NCBI GenBank assembly: GCA_944322925.1
Contig: CALUQM010000002.1
Coordinates: 1-64,000, forward strand
Length of the DNA stretch: 64,000 nucleotides
Direction: 5' to 3'
DNA from: an uncultured Bacteroidales bacterium
GTDB taxonomy: Bacteria; Bacteroidota; Bacteroidia; Bacteroidales; UBA932
Below are positions 23,345 to 33,596 of the stretch, one piece after another; the stretch's first letter is position 1, and the number at the start of each line of letters is the position of its first letter. The notes beneath the pieces were generated by a model, which worked only from the letters and a program-made list of their open reading frames with translations, had not been told where the DNA came from and did not search any database. Both the position numbers and the translations under genes were made by a program.

Positions 23345-24985
23345 ATGAAAAAGAGTATCAAATTTCTTTCTTCTGCCGTTCTCGGACTTGCAGCGGTAGC
23401 CTGCAGTTCGCCGGAGAAAATGGCGGAAATGGCAGAAAACGTGACTGTCAACTGCGACCCTGCAGTGCTCGAAGTCGTAGCCAACCGTATCGATGCCACG
23501 GTTTCCGTGACTTATCCTGCCGACTATTTCCATCCGAAAGCCATTCTCGAAGTTACTCCGGTCCTCGTATATGAAGGCGGAGAGGCCAAGATGGCTCCTT
23601 TCACATATCAGGGTGAAGATGTCAAGGACAATTACAAGGTCGTTTCTTCCGAAGGCGGTACAGTTACCGAAAAAGTAAGTTTCGACTTCGTACCGGGCAT
23701 GGAAAAAAGCTATCTCGAACTCCGCGGAGTCGTGAAATACAAGAACAAGGCTATCGAAATGCCTACAAGGAAAGCCGCTGACGGAGCCAATGCGACATAC
23801 ATGCTCGTATGTAAGGACGGCAAGGCGGACTACAAGGCCGACAACTATCAGGAAATCATCAAACAGACTGCAGAAGGCCAGATCCTCTACACCATCAACA
23901 GCTCATACGTAAGGGGAAGCCAGCTCAAATCCGAGTCCATCAAGAACTTCCAGGCTGCCCTCGATGAAATCAAAGCCAACGAGCGCAAGGCCATCACCAG
24001 CACGGACATCGTAGCTTACGCATCTCCTGACGGAGGAGAAGAACTCAACACCAAGCTTTCCGGCAAACGTTCGGAGACTGCTGAAAAGGCTTTCGGCAAA
24101 GTCACCAAGAATCATGAGGTAGAGGCTCCTGTCAACGTGACGAGCGTAGGTCAGGACTGGGAAGGCTTCCAGGAACTGGTTGCAGCATCCGACATCGAGG
24201 ACAAGGATCTGATTATCCGCGTACTTTCGATGTACAGTGATCCTGCTGTCCGCGAAAAGGAAATCAAGAACATGTCGGCAGTTTACCAGTCACTCAAGAA
24301 GGAAATCCTCCCTGAACTCCGCCGCGCAAGATTCATTGCAAACGTGGAATTCACCAACTACACCAACGAGGAACTCCTCGCCCTTATCGAAGAGAACATC
24401 GACATCCTCGATGAAGAGGCTCTTCTCCGCGCCGCTTCTGTTGTAAAAGAGAACTCCGCAAAAATCGAAATCTACAAGAAGGCTATCGAGAAATACGCCA
24501 GCGCACGCGCTCAGTATAACCTCGGTGTAGCTTACATCAATGCAGACGACCTCGCAAAAGCCAAGACAGCCCTTGCCGATGCTGAAAAGGACGCAGACTG
24601 GCAGAATGCAATGGGTGTCATAGCTCTCAGAGAGGGTGACAAGGCCGCTGCCGCCAAGTATTTCGCCGCTTCAGGCAACGCCACTTCCAAAGAGAACGCT
24701 GCAGTGCTCGATATCCTCGACGGGAAATATGCAGATGCCGCCGCCAAGCTCGCTTCTGCTGAAAACTGCTGCAACAAGGTTCTCGCATACATCCTTACGG
24801 ACCAGCTCGACAAGGCCGCTGCCGCCGCAACATGCGGATGCGCCAAGACTTCTTATCTGAAGGCTGTCATCGCCGCACGCCAGGGCAATGCCAACGACGT
24901 GAAGAAGTACATCGAGGCTGCAAGCAAGGACAAGCAGCTTGCCGAAAGAGCAACAAAAGACATAGAATTCGCCCAGTATAAATAA
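23345..24985 (+). CDS. lipoprotein with OmpA-like segment and C-terminal TPR repeats
   Basis: A 546-residue lipoprotein with a lipobox ending at Cys20 (LAAVACSSPEK). Residues 30-170 form a beta-rich region. Around residues 215-245 is a stretch resembling the peptidoglycan-binding OmpA C-terminal fold (DIVAYASPDGGEELN, then LSGKRSETAEKAF). The last 170 residues are alanine-rich helical repeats of TPR type. The layout suggests an outer-membrane lipoprotein tethered to the cell wall that scaffolds other proteins. Codon use is strongly biased and AT-rich synonymous codons are avoided, hinting at high expression. It stands alone, with its own promoter and terminator. Confidence 0.78.
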   Translation: MKKSIKFLSSAVLGLAAVACSSPEKMAEMAENVTVNCDPAVLEVVANRIDATVSVTYPADYFHPKAILEVTPVLVYEGGEAKMAPFTYQGEDVKDNYKVVSSEGGTVTEKVSFDFVPGMEKSYLELRGVVKYKNKAIEMPTRKAADGANATYMLVCKDGKADYKADNYQEIIKQTAEGQILYTINSSYVRGSQLKSESIKNFQAALDEIKANERKAITSTDIVAYASPDGGEELNTKLSGKRSETAEKAFGKVTKNHEVEAPVNVTSVGQDWEGFQELVAASDIEDKDLIIRVLSMYSDPAVREKEIKNMSAVYQSLKKEILPELRRARFIANVEFTNYTNEELLALIEENIDILDEEALLRAASVVKENSAKIEIYKKAIEKYASARAQYNLGVAYINADDLAKAKTALADAEKDADWQNAMGVIALREGDKAAAAKYFAASGNATSKENAAVLDILDGKYADAAAKLASAENCCNKVLAYILTDQLDKAAAAATCGCAKTSYLKAVIAARQGNANDVKKYIEAASKDKQLAERATKDIEFAQYK

Positions 24986-25006
24986 TTTATACAATACAAG
25001 CCTATG

Positions 25007-25045
25007 AAACCGGCCCTGGGACTATTCGCAGGACCGGTTTTTTTT
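25007..25045 (+). terminator. intrinsic terminator after the lipoprotein gene
   Basis: AAACCGG (25007-25013) pairs with CCGGTTT (25034-25040), with additional inner CTG/CAG pairing, followed by an unbroken run of eight T (25038-25045). It lies between the lipoprotein stop and the malic enzyme start. Confidence 0.85.
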
Positions 25046-25079
25046 GGCGGAACTACAGAAAACGAACTACATAAAGGAT

Positions 25080-27368
25080 ATGAGCAACATTACAAAAGAA
25101 GAAGCCTTGCTCTATCATTCGCAAGGCAAACCAGGCAAGATCGAAGTTGTCCCTACGAAGCCGCACAGCACGCAGAGGGATCTTTCTCTTGCATATTCCC
25201 CCGGAGTCGCAGAGCCGTGCCTCGAAATCGAGAAAAATCCTCACGACGCATACAAATACACTGCTAAAGGAAATCTGGTCGCAGTCATTTCCAACGGTAC
25301 TGCAGTGCTCGGCCTCGGAGACATAGGCGCCCTGAGCGGGAAACCGGTAATGGAAGGAAAAGGCCTTCTGTTCAAGATATACGCCGGCATAGACGTCTTC
25401 GACATTGAAATCGATGAAAAGGACCCGGACAGATTCGTCGAGGCCGTAAAAGCCATTTCTCCAACATTCGGAGGCATAAATCTCGAAGACATCAAGGCTC
25501 CGGAATGCTTCGAGATTGAACGCAGGCTCAAGGAGGAGTTGGATATCCCCGTAATGCACGATGACCAGCACGGTACCGCCATCATATCGAGCGCAGGACT
25601 GCTGAATGCCCTCGAAGTGGCGGGAAAGAAAATAGAGGACGTGAAAATCGTAGTCAACGGGGCAGGAGCTTCCGCCATCTCCTGTACGAGCCTGTACGTG
25701 GCCCTCGGGGCAAAAAAGGAAAACATAGTAATGCTCGACAGCAAAGGCGTCATCACATCCGACAGGCCTGGCCTTACCGAGCAGAAGCGGCTTTTCGCCA
25801 CGGAAAGAAGGGATATACACACTCTTGCGGAAGCCATAAAGGGGGCTGACGTGTTCCTCGGGCTTTCGCGCGGAAATGTCCTCACCCAGGACATGGTGCG
25901 GAGCATGGCCGCGAATCCTATAGTATTCGCCCTGGCCAATCCGGTGCCCGAAATCAGCTACGAGGATGCAAAGGCGTCGAGACCCGATGTCCTGATATCC
26001 ACCGGCAGGTCCGACTATCCGAACCAGATAAACAATGTCATTGGCTTCCCTTACATATTCAGGGGCGCACTGGACGTGAACGCATCGGCAATCAACGAAG
26101 AAATGAAGCTGGCTGCCGTACATGCCATCGCTGATCTCGCCAAAAAGCCCGTACCGGACATAGTAAACGAAGCATACAAAGTCAACAATTTCACTTTCGG
26201 CCCTGATTACTTCATTCCTAAGCCGGTAGATCCGAGGCTTATCACGGATGTTTCGATAGCCGTTGCAAAAGCTGCCATGGCCTCAGGTGTCGCCCGCAAG
26301 AACATCACGGACTGGAACGGATACCGCGAGCATCTGAAAGAACTCATGGGATACGAATCGGAATTCATACGCCAGCTCTACACGACAGCACGCACCGATC
26401 CTCAAAGAGTGGTATTTGCAGAAGGAAACCATCCGAACATGATAAAGGCCGCAGTCGAAGCCCGCGCCGAAGGAATCTGTCATCCGATCCTGCTCGGAAA
26501 CGATGAAAGGATAGAAAAAACGGCCCGCAGGCTGGAACTCAGTCTGGACGGGGTCGAGATCGTCAATCTGAGACACGACAACGAGGCTTCCCGAAGGGAA
26601 AGATACGCCAGGATTCTTGCCGAAAAAAGAGCCCGCGAAGGCGCCACCTACGATGAAGCCTGCGACAAGATGTTCGAGCCGAACTATTTTGGCATGATGA
26701 TGGTCGAGACAGGCGATGCAGACGCTTTCATCACCGGTACATATACAAAATACAGCAATACGATCAAGGTTGCGAAGGAAGTCATAGGAATACGACCCGG
26801 ACTGGAGCATTTCGGCACCATGCACATAGTGAACTCCAAGAAGGGCACGTATTTCCTGGCCGATACCCTTATCAACAGGCATCCGGATACGAAGGCTCTG
26901 ATCGATATCGCCCTTCTGGCCGACCACACCGTCAGATTCTTCAACCACGAGCCGGTAATGGCCATGGTGTCGTATTCGAATTTCGGCGCCGACGCGGAAG
27001 GAAGCCCGAAAACCGTCCATCAGGCTGTCGACTTCATCCAGAAGAACTATCCTGAAATCCTGATTGACGGCGAAATGCAGGTCAACTTCGCTCTCGACGA
27101 CCAGCTGAGAGACCGCAAATTCCCGTTCAACAAGCTGAAAGGCAAAATCGTGAATACTCTGCTCTTCCCTAACCTGAGTTCGGCGAACTCGGCGTACAAG
27201 CTCATCCAGTCAATGAGCGATGCGGAGATGATCGGACCTATACAGATGGGACTGAACAAGCCGATTCATTTCACGGATATCGAGAGTGCGGTACGGGACA
27301 TCGTGAACATTACGGCCGTAGCTGTCATCGATGCCATAGTCGCCAAGAAACTCGATAAAGCGAAATAA
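25080..27368 (+). CDS. maeB: NADP-type malic enzyme with phosphotransacetylase-like C-terminus
   Basis: A 762-residue cytosolic enzyme converting malate to pyruvate and CO2. The N-terminal malic domain (about 1-160) shows SLAYSPGVAEPC and VMHDDQHGTA with the catalytic and metal-binding residues. The NAD(P)-binding domain (about 165-420) has VVNGAGASAISC and FALANPVPE. Residues 435-762 form a phosphotransacetylase-like domain, a fusion typical of MaeB where it senses acetyl-CoA rather than catalyses. I start at 25080, preceded by AAAGG; an in-frame ATG 36 bases upstream lies inside the preceding terminator. It appears monocistronic, with a terminator on each side. Confidence 0.95.
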   Translation: MSNITKEEALLYHSQGKPGKIEVVPTKPHSTQRDLSLAYSPGVAEPCLEIEKNPHDAYKYTAKGNLVAVISNGTAVLGLGDIGALSGKPVMEGKGLLFKIYAGIDVFDIEIDEKDPDRFVEAVKAISPTFGGINLEDIKAPECFEIERRLKEELDIPVMHDDQHGTAIISSAGLLNALEVAGKKIEDVKIVVNGAGASAISCTSLYVALGAKKENIVMLDSKGVITSDRPGLTEQKRLFATERRDIHTLAEAIKGADVFLGLSRGNVLTQDMVRSMAANPIVFALANPVPEISYEDAKASRPDVLISTGRSDYPNQINNVIGFPYIFRGALDVNASAINEEMKLAAVHAIADLAKKPVPDIVNEAYKVNNFTFGPDYFIPKPVDPRLITDVSIAVAKAAMASGVARKNITDWNGYREHLKELMGYESEFIRQLYTTARTDPQRVVFAEGNHPNMIKAAVEARAEGICHPILLGNDERIEKTARRLELSLDGVEIVNLRHDNEASRRERYARILAEKRAREGATYDEACDKMFEPNYFGMMMVETGDADAFITGTYTKYSNTIKVAKEVIGIRPGLEHFGTMHIVNSKKGTYFLADTLINRHPDTKALIDIALLADHTVRFFNHEPVMAMVSYSNFGADAEGSPKTVHQAVDFIQKNYPEILIDGEMQVNFALDDQLRDRKFPFNKLKGKIVNTLLFPNLSSANSAYKLIQSMSDAEMIGPIQMGLNKPIHFTDIESAVRDIVNITAVAVIDAIVAKKLDKAK

Positions 27369-27392
27369 GTCCGGAACCGGCCTTGAAAAAAG

Positions 27393-27435
27393 AAGAGGGT
27401 GCCCACATGCCTTATGGCTTTTGGGGCACCCTCTT
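27393..27435. terminator. bidirectional terminator between maeB and the SusCD operon
   Basis: A perfect 12-bp inverted repeat, AAGAGGGTGCCC (27393-27404) and GGGCACCCTCTT (27424-27435), with a 19-base loop and an A-rich stretch on the left. It lies between two convergent genes and probably ends both transcripts. Confidence 0.8.
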
Positions 27436-27480
27436 ATCATGCAGGAGCGGCAAGAAACCGCTCCATAAATTCAGGATTGA

Positions 27481-30138
27481 TTATTCTGCAGGCATGGGAA
27501 CGTCCACTATGACTGGCTCATAGAAGTTCCCCTCGGCATCAGTCCAGCTTATGTAGACTGTCAGCGGCTGATACATGTATCTGCTGAATGAAATCGTAGG
27601 CATGGTGGCTACTGCCATACCTGTACCTTTGCCTGCAATCTCCGTAACAAGGTCTTCCACGTTGCCTTCAAGAGGAGCGGAAACAGCATAATAATAACAC
27701 ATTACTGCATCTGCAGAAGGGGTAATGTCGAAATTGGCATATATGCTGCCCCAGCTTTCGGTATAATTTACTTCCGACAGCTCAGGAACCATGTCCGCAT
27801 ACCCTGGATCATCCTTCAGGATAATAGTCGGAGCCGGTGTAGTGAACTCTGCAACGAAATAGTCGGCAGAAAGCATGAGGTTGTCAGGATTGACATCGGT
27901 CGGATTCTTGGAAGCTACCGATCCTATAATGATGTATTCGGTATTGAAATCAAGATTCTCCAGCTCCAGGACTCCGTCAGACAGCGTGCTGTAGTCCACT
28001 CTTGTCCAGTTGTAGTTGGTAGGAGAAAGCGCCATCTGGGATTTCACGAGTTCAACATCGCCCTTGTATGTCCAGTGGGTGTCGAATGACTGTCTGTCTG
28101 CAAGATAATATACTACGTAAGCAGGTGTTCCGGTAACGTCGAGTTCTACCGAAGCCGATGTCGAAGCAGCGACGACATCACCTGCAAGAGCGACTCCGAT
28201 ATTCGCATCGCGAGGCACGTCCGTAGTAGAAACTTCCTGTTTTACGAGAGGTCCGACCATACCGTCGTTGTCGATTACTACCACGAAGACATATCCTTTC
28301 GTATTAGGCTTCAATGTAGCATTGCCGTAAACGTCTGCTGTAGCAGGGTAATCCATGTTGAACGGATATGAAGCCAGAAGCATCTCTTTCACTGCAGCTT
28401 CATCGCTTGAGTAATTGTTCGCGAATTCGGATTCGGAAAGATATGTAGCATAAAGCTGGTATGTGTTTTCCGGCCTTGTGAACGGAACGGAAATCGAATT
28501 GTATGTCACTTCGATTTCTTCAGGATTGAATGTAACTGCTGCAGAACCGCCTTCCGTTACCGGATCGAGAGTGAATTCCTGTGATACCACATCACCTACG
28601 GAATATGAACCTGCATCGGTCTCGATGACGTACCAGATTGTATAAGTAGTACCAGGCACTACATCGAAGCGTACGTTCGGCTGGTCGGAGCTGCTGAGTT
28701 CAGTAATGGTAGCGTTTACCGCATCGGAAGTAGCAGAGTACATGCCATAGTTGATCATGTTTACAAGGGACTCAGGATAGAAGTCCGAAGCAAGAGTGAT
28801 TCCATAGAAATACCTTGTAGATGCTCCCGGAGTAACGGATACCGTAGCGTCACGGAAGGAGATATTGTCGATTTTCACGTCGACATTCATTCCGTAATTG
28901 TATATCACTGTGATGACATCGTCTGGCGATACACTCTCGCCGAACTGTGCCTGAATAGCCCAGATTACGTAAGGTTCGCCGACCTGAGGATCGGAAACGA
29001 AATCGGTAAACGGTACTGAATAAGGAACAAGATTATATTCATCGTCTTCTTCGCAGGCAACAGCTTCGGTATCAGGCGAGTTTGCAATGGCTGCAGCTGC
29101 CTCGGCAGTAAATTCATCTGCTTTCATGACTCCGATATAGAAATCCATGTACGCATAAGGAGTGGTAGCCACTACATTCACTTTTCCGGACTCGTCGAGT
29201 TCTGTACCGAGAACTACCATCTGAGTACCGCCGGCCTGAACTGAAAGTTTGTCGAATACGACATTGCCCTTGTTGTCATAAAGCCAGAGCTTGATATAAC
29301 CCGACGTAACATAAGGGTCGGTAAACCACTCGCTTTCATAATCCGGAGCGGTAACGGTAATCTTGGTACCGTCGAAAGTAGCCGACCAGCCCTGAGGAGC
29401 TTCAAGATCGTATTTTACGAATCCGCTGACATTCATGGCAAGATTCTGGGTTTCGCCCGAAGCGAAGATCGTCTTTCCGGTAAGGAATTCGCAGACGAGA
29501 TCCTCTACCATAGGAACAGTGAAAGAATCACCGTTGGCAAGTTTGAATGTCACCTCGCCGTCTTCGATCTCCACTCCGGAGAAGACAGGAGTGTAGATAT
29601 CAGAGATTGCTACGCCTGTTTCAGTCCATGAGCCGCCGTTGTCGATGGATACGAGAAGATTTCCGTTCTCGTCCACGTCGAGTTTCGGAGCGACCTGATC
29701 AGGAATTACTGTCACTACAGGGACCTTGTTGTCGGTTCCGAGGAGATGTTCCGGTTCGCCGCTGGCTCCGATTTTGGCCCAGTACCATACATCGCCCTCC
29801 TGGATCATCGTGATGACAGGATCGCCTGTGCCGACAGTGATTACATCAGCCTCATCTTCAGAATCCACGTAAGTGATGGTGTACTGCGTACCGTCTTCAT
29901 TTGCTGCAATGCTTTTGATGATTTTGCCTTCCGCAAGAAGAGCGGATGCGGCGTCTACATCATTCTGCAGATCGGCAAGCGCATTTTCAAGATTCTCGAC
30001 TCTCGAATTGAGGTCATCGAGAGACGCCTGGATCTGGCTGTCGTCGAATTCTTCACAGGAGGTGAAGGACAACATTCCAGCTGTCAGGACAGCAAAGGCT
30101 GCTGCAGCCATGCTGCGTAATGAATTTGTTTTGTTCAT
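27481..30138 (-). CDS. DUF4988 surface lipoprotein, last gene of the SusCD operon
   Basis: An 885-residue lipoprotein with a lipobox ending at Cys28 (MLSFTSCEEFDDS); the acidic run right after the cysteine is the surface-export signal seen in this phylum. A short coiled coil (residues 33-65, SLDDLNSRVENLENALADL) leads into a DUF4988-type region (to about residue 190). The rest is a chain of beta-sandwich, fibronectin- or BACON-like modules with repeated FTRPENTYQLYATY-type strands. I use the ATG at 30138; a longer frame reaches 30189 but overlaps the preceding gene. It should bind or display something on the cell surface; the ligand is unknown. Confidence 0.8.
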   Translation of the reverse strand: MNKTNSLRSMAAAAFAVLTAGMLSFTSCEEFDDSQIQASLDDLNSRVENLENALADLQNDVDAASALLAEGKIIKSIAANEDGTQYTITYVDSEDEADVITVGTGDPVITMIQEGDVWYWAKIGASGEPEHLLGTDNKVPVVTVIPDQVAPKLDVDENGNLLVSIDNGGSWTETGVAISDIYTPVFSGVEIEDGEVTFKLANGDSFTVPMVEDLVCEFLTGKTIFASGETQNLAMNVSGFVKYDLEAPQGWSATFDGTKITVTAPDYESEWFTDPYVTSGYIKLWLYDNKGNVVFDKLSVQAGGTQMVVLGTELDESGKVNVVATTPYAYMDFYIGVMKADEFTAEAAAAIANSPDTEAVACEEDDEYNLVPYSVPFTDFVSDPQVGEPYVIWAIQAQFGESVSPDDVITVIYNYGMNVDVKIDNISFRDATVSVTPGASTRYFYGITLASDFYPESLVNMINYGMYSATSDAVNATITELSSSDQPNVRFDVVPGTTYTIWYVIETDAGSYSVGDVVSQEFTLDPVTEGGSAAVTFNPEEIEVTYNSISVPFTRPENTYQLYATYLSESEFANNYSSDEAAVKEMLLASYPFNMDYPATADVYGNATLKPNTKGYVFVVVIDNDGMVGPLVKQEVSTTDVPRDANIGVALAGDVVAASTSASVELDVTGTPAYVVYYLADRQSFDTHWTYKGDVELVKSQMALSPTNYNWTRVDYSTLSDGVLELENLDFNTEYIIIGSVASKNPTDVNPDNLMLSADYFVAEFTTPAPTIILKDDPGYADMVPELSEVNYTESWGSIYANFDITPSADAVMCYYYAVSAPLEGNVEDLVTEIAGKGTGMAVATMPTISFSRYMYQPLTVYISWTDAEGNFYEPVIVDVPMPAE

Positions 30139-30160
30139 TTTATTGTTATTAATAGGTGTG

Positions 30161-30640
30161 TTATTCTGCATCGTCATCCTCGCTGTCACCGGTCTCGGGT
30201 GCTATGCCTTCGGGAAGCGCCTGGACACGCATGTACACACGGACCTCGGCGGCATCGTCCTCTGCCGTCCAGACCATTCTGTCATGAGTCAGTTCGGAAA
30301 TTACATAGCTGTGCTCCCACGGGGTATAAATCGAATAATCGTATATGCCCCCGATCGTACTGTTTTCTTCGTCTATGTCGAATTCTCCCGTCCTGACCGA
30401 TGTCACGAAAGTCTCTATCTTGTCATAGGCGGTAAATTCCCTGTTCTTGCGGACAAGCTCGATATAGGCGAAAGAACCGTCGGCCAAAGACGCCCCGTTC
30501 CATTCGACAAGCTGCCAGATACCTTCGACATTGTACGGTGTTGCCCTGAGATATTCCACGGTTTCGCTATCCTCTTTGCTGCATGAAGCCGCAAATGCCA
30601 GAGCAGTGGCGATAAATGCTATTTTCAATAAGTTTTTCAT
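30161..30640 (-). CDS. small lipocalin-like lipoprotein
   Basis: A 159-residue lipoprotein with a lipobox ending at Cys20 (FAASCSKED), again followed by acidic residues. The mature part begins with the typical lipocalin-like phrase (VEGIWQLVEWNGASL) and has alternating strands consistent with a small eight-strand barrel. A highly acidic tail (GDSEDDDAE) ends the protein. It is ninth in the SusCD operon, 22 bases from each neighbour. The role is unknown; a small hydrophobic ligand or partner binding is possible. Confidence 0.7.
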   Translation of the reverse strand: MKNLLKIAFIATALAFAASCSKEDSETVEYLRATPYNVEGIWQLVEWNGASLADGSFAYIELVRKNREFTAYDKIETFVTSVRTGEFDIDEENSTIGGIYDYSIYTPWEHSYVISELTHDRMVWTAEDDAAEVRVYMRVQALPEGIAPETGDSEDDDAE

Positions 30641-30662
30641 TGTATGTCAATAATTCAAATTT

Positions 30663-31448
30663 TCAATTTTCGCGACCGAAAAGGACCCTGACCGTTCTCT
30701 GCGACGGAGGAACATCGATTCCCGTCAGAATAAGAGGGACGGAATCGAGCAGTCTCACCGGCACCGCTGCAGGATCGAATGATATCACCAGATCCGCGAA
30801 TTCCCCGGGAGGAATCGTCTCCGGTTCGCATCTGAAAGTCAGATACGGCGGAAGAAGTTTCGATTCGGCCCCGACGGTCAGAGGCCTGTCGCCTGCATTC
30901 AGGCAGAAAATCCGCTCTGTCGCCATCGACTCTCCGGAAAAACGCACTTCCCTCTGCTTGAGATAAAGGTTTCCCATCTGATATGCAAAAGCCCATACAG
31001 GTTTGGAAGAAGGTGTGACATTTCCCTTGAGAGACAGGACCGCCGCAGGTTTCGCCCCCGAAAGATCGGTGTAAACGAAAATCCTCCTGTCGAAAGTCCC
31101 CGGATGTCCTTTCGGATGATATGTTACGGTCAATGAACTCTGTTCTCCCGGATTTACTTTCCTGCTGTCGAAAGACGGAACGGCACATCCGCAAGTCGTA
31201 GTGACCTTCAGGACAGTGACCGGAACTTCCCCGACATTGGTCCAGTGGAATTCATACTCGCGCGGAGCCGATTCCTCCGAGATGGTTCCGGCATCCACGA
31301 CGGTCTGCATGAACAGCATCATTTCTCCCGAGGCGGAAATTTCCGGATGTGCAATACTGTCTATGAGACGCTCCCTGCCGTTCTGGGCATAAGCACCGGC
31401 GCCCAGAACGAAGGCAAGGATGGAAAATATTGTCCAGCGCAGTCTCAT
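30663..31448 (-). CDS. DUF1573 exported protein
   Basis: A 261-residue protein with a signal peptide (residues 1-22, AGAYAQ) and no lipobox. The DUF1573 domain, an Ig-like fold, is clear at EYEFHWTNVGEVPVTV and TTTCGCAVPSF. A second Ig-like segment follows from about residue 160. DUF1573 proteins are common in this phylum and their role is not established. It sits in the SusCD operon between the subtilase and the lipocalin-like gene. Confidence 0.85.
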   Translation of the reverse strand: MRLRWTIFSILAFVLGAGAYAQNGRERLIDSIAHPEISASGEMMLFMQTVVDAGTISEESAPREYEFHWTNVGEVPVTVLKVTTTCGCAVPSFDSRKVNPGEQSSLTVTYHPKGHPGTFDRRIFVYTDLSGAKPAAVLSLKGNVTPSSKPVWAFAYQMGNLYLKQREVRFSGESMATERIFCLNAGDRPLTVGAESKLLPPYLTFRCEPETIPPGEFADLVISFDPAAVPVRLLDSVPLILTGIDVPPSQRTVRVLFGREN

Positions 31449-31466
31449 GTCGTCAAGACCCGGCCG

Positions 31467-33581
31467 CTAAAGCCATCCGGAACCGCTGCCGCTCGTGCGG
31501 ACAGTGATTACGAACGTCTGGGCTGCACCTCCCGCAGGAGTGATCGTAGCAGTAGTGGAACCGCTCTTCAAACCGAAGAATGTAAAAGGACCTGCACCTT
31601 CTCCGGTCTTTCCATGACTTCCGGATGCGCCTGCAGTCCCGACTCCGGCTACTGAAGGATCATCTACTGTAACCGAGAATGTCGTCCCGTCCAGGAAAGC
31701 TGAAGGATCCACTGTCTGGGTCAGCCCCTGCTGTACATAGATATTAGGGAAAGACATTGGAACACCTGCTCCGCTTATCTTTGCAAGCAGGGCTCCGGCA
31801 TCCACGAGACCGGCTCCCATATTTCCGGAATACGATCCGAGAGTGAGGCGGTCAGGGTGAATAAGGCTTGACGCATCGACCTGCCACATGTAAAAGAACT
31901 TGGTTCCGTACATGTAGTCGTCGATGTTCCTGCTGGTAGAGAAAAGGAGTTCCCTGAATTCCTCTGCCGTAAAATGCCTGTGCATCTGTGCTGCATAGGA
32001 CAGACCGAGGGCAATCACTCCCGATACGTGAGGACAGGCCATGGACGTGCCCTCCATATATCCGTATCCGGTATTGTCGCTGACATGATTAGGCAGGGTA
32101 GAAAGGATGCAGCCTACTGCTCCCCTGTCGTCTTCCTCGCTCTGCTGGAAGTCGAAATAATAGTCCTGGTCTCCGCCGGGAGCCGAAATTCGGGTTCCTT
32201 CACCATAATTGGTATATGTTGCCGGAGTAAAGTCCGCAGCTACCGATGCCACCGACACGCATCCCTCTGCAGCTCCCGGGAAACCTGCCTGCGGAGCATA
32301 CTCGTTTCCTGCGGCAAACACCGGAATTCCTCCCTTGATAGGGCCGTTGTCTGAACCTGCATAATGGATGAAATAGTCGAGCGCGGATTTCTCGAGAGGA
32401 CAGTAGGTCTCCCACTCTTCCTCGGTCTTGAAGCCGGCATTTCCGTACTGGTACGGATTGGCCGCCCCCGAAGTGTAGCCGAAACTGCACTGGAGAACGA
32501 CGGCGCCGTTGTCCGCAGCATATTTTATAGCTCTTGCAAGGCTGACTGTATTGGATGACAGATTGCCCGAGAATACCTGGCAGGACATGAGTTTCACTCC
32601 TGGAAGATTACGTGAGGCGTCGCCTCCGGCAATGGATGAAATGCCGGTTCCGTTGTTGTTCACGGCGGCAATTACTCCGGAAACATGTGTTCCGTGACCG
32701 GTATCCCCGTATGAATCCCAGGAAATGATGCCTCTGTCATTCTGGAAGTCGTATCCGTGGGCATCTCCTGCGTAGCCGTTATTGTCGTTGTCTTCAAGCG
32801 ATCCGTAGATCTCGTCCTCGTTTGTCCAGATATTCGCCTGAAGATCCGGATGCTCGAGGAAAATACCTTCGTCAAGGACTGCGACGATGATGGACGGATC
32901 GCCCGTGCAAAGTTCCCATGCAGCCTTGCAGTTGACATCGGAGCCTGCAATGAATTTCTCCTGCGGCTGCTTGTCGAACGGATAGCCGTCAGGATAAGTC
33001 ACTCCTTCCTTTATCACGAAATCCGAAGTATAACCGTTGTTTACGAGATTCCACTGCATCTTGAACTCAGGATCAGTGCTCTCGCCAGCCTTTGTCATCA
33101 TGCTTCCTGACGGGTGGTAAGGGATGACCCTTCCGTCGTAGGCCTTCTTGATAGTCCTTACCGGAGAGGCCGACTGGACTTCTCCGAGGGCGGAAAGTTT
33201 CTTCACGACTTCATCGACATCCTCATTCTCGTCGAAATACACTACATACCACAGATTCAGGCCTGCTTCCTTCGCCTTGTCCTCCGTAGAAGGATTCACG
33301 GGGAAGACTCTTTCAAGCCTGTAACCTCCGATAATCTCGAGGATTTCATCCACAGTAGTCACTCCGGAACGCGTAGCAGGAGTGCCGTCGAGGTTCAGCT
33401 TGTCGAGAAGGTCGGACAGCGACTCATCGAATTTCAGGACGACTTCTCCGCTCAGATGCGAAGGAACAGTCTCTTCCTGCGTAACGGAAACATCGGGACC
33501 GGAAAGGACTTCCTTTGCACATGACGAAACGGAAAGTATCGCCAGTGCTGCAAACAATATTCTGGTATATTTCATTTTCAT
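31467..33581 (-). CDS. S8-family (subtilisin-like) protease lipoprotein
   Basis: A 704-residue serine protease exported as a lipoprotein (lipobox Cys21, SVSSCAKEV). A propeptide-like region spans about 40-145. The catalytic triad is Asp237 (AVLDEGI), His296 (GHGTHVSGV) and Ser513 (EGTSMACPHVSG), with oxyanion Asn426 (FAAGNEY). The C-terminal 110 residues form an Ig-like domain ending in GSGSGWL. The motifs are intact, so it should be active at the cell surface or in the periplasm. Within a SusCD operon without glycosidases it probably makes peptides for the SusC pore, or processes the operon's own surface proteins. It lies 15 bases downstream of the BACON/LRR gene. Confidence 0.93.
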   Translation of the reverse strand: MKMKYTRILFAALAILSVSSCAKEVLSGPDVSVTQEETVPSHLSGEVVLKFDESLSDLLDKLNLDGTPATRSGVTTVDEILEIIGGYRLERVFPVNPSTEDKAKEAGLNLWYVVYFDENEDVDEVVKKLSALGEVQSASPVRTIKKAYDGRVIPYHPSGSMMTKAGESTDPEFKMQWNLVNNGYTSDFVIKEGVTYPDGYPFDKQPQEKFIAGSDVNCKAAWELCTGDPSIIVAVLDEGIFLEHPDLQANIWTNEDEIYGSLEDNDNNGYAGDAHGYDFQNDRGIISWDSYGDTGHGTHVSGVIAAVNNNGTGISSIAGGDASRNLPGVKLMSCQVFSGNLSSNTVSLARAIKYAADNGAVVLQCSFGYTSGAANPYQYGNAGFKTEEEWETYCPLEKSALDYFIHYAGSDNGPIKGGIPVFAAGNEYAPQAGFPGAAEGCVSVASVAADFTPATYTNYGEGTRISAPGGDQDYYFDFQQSEEDDRGAVGCILSTLPNHVSDNTGYGYMEGTSMACPHVSGVIALGLSYAAQMHRHFTAEEFRELLFSTSRNIDDYMYGTKFFYMWQVDASSLIHPDRLTLGSYSGNMGAGLVDAGALLAKISGAGVPMSFPNIYVQQGLTQTVDPSAFLDGTTFSVTVDDPSVAGVGTAGASGSHGKTGEGAGPFTFFGLKSGSTTATITPAGGAAQTFVITVRTSGSGSGWL

Positions 33582-33596
33582 CTTTCTGTCCTCCTG

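Noticed and set aside
27393..27435. A possible invertible-promoter repeat pair
   Set aside because: The 12-bp inverted arms are only 19 bases apart and sit between convergent genes, which fits a terminator and leaves no room for a promoter segment.
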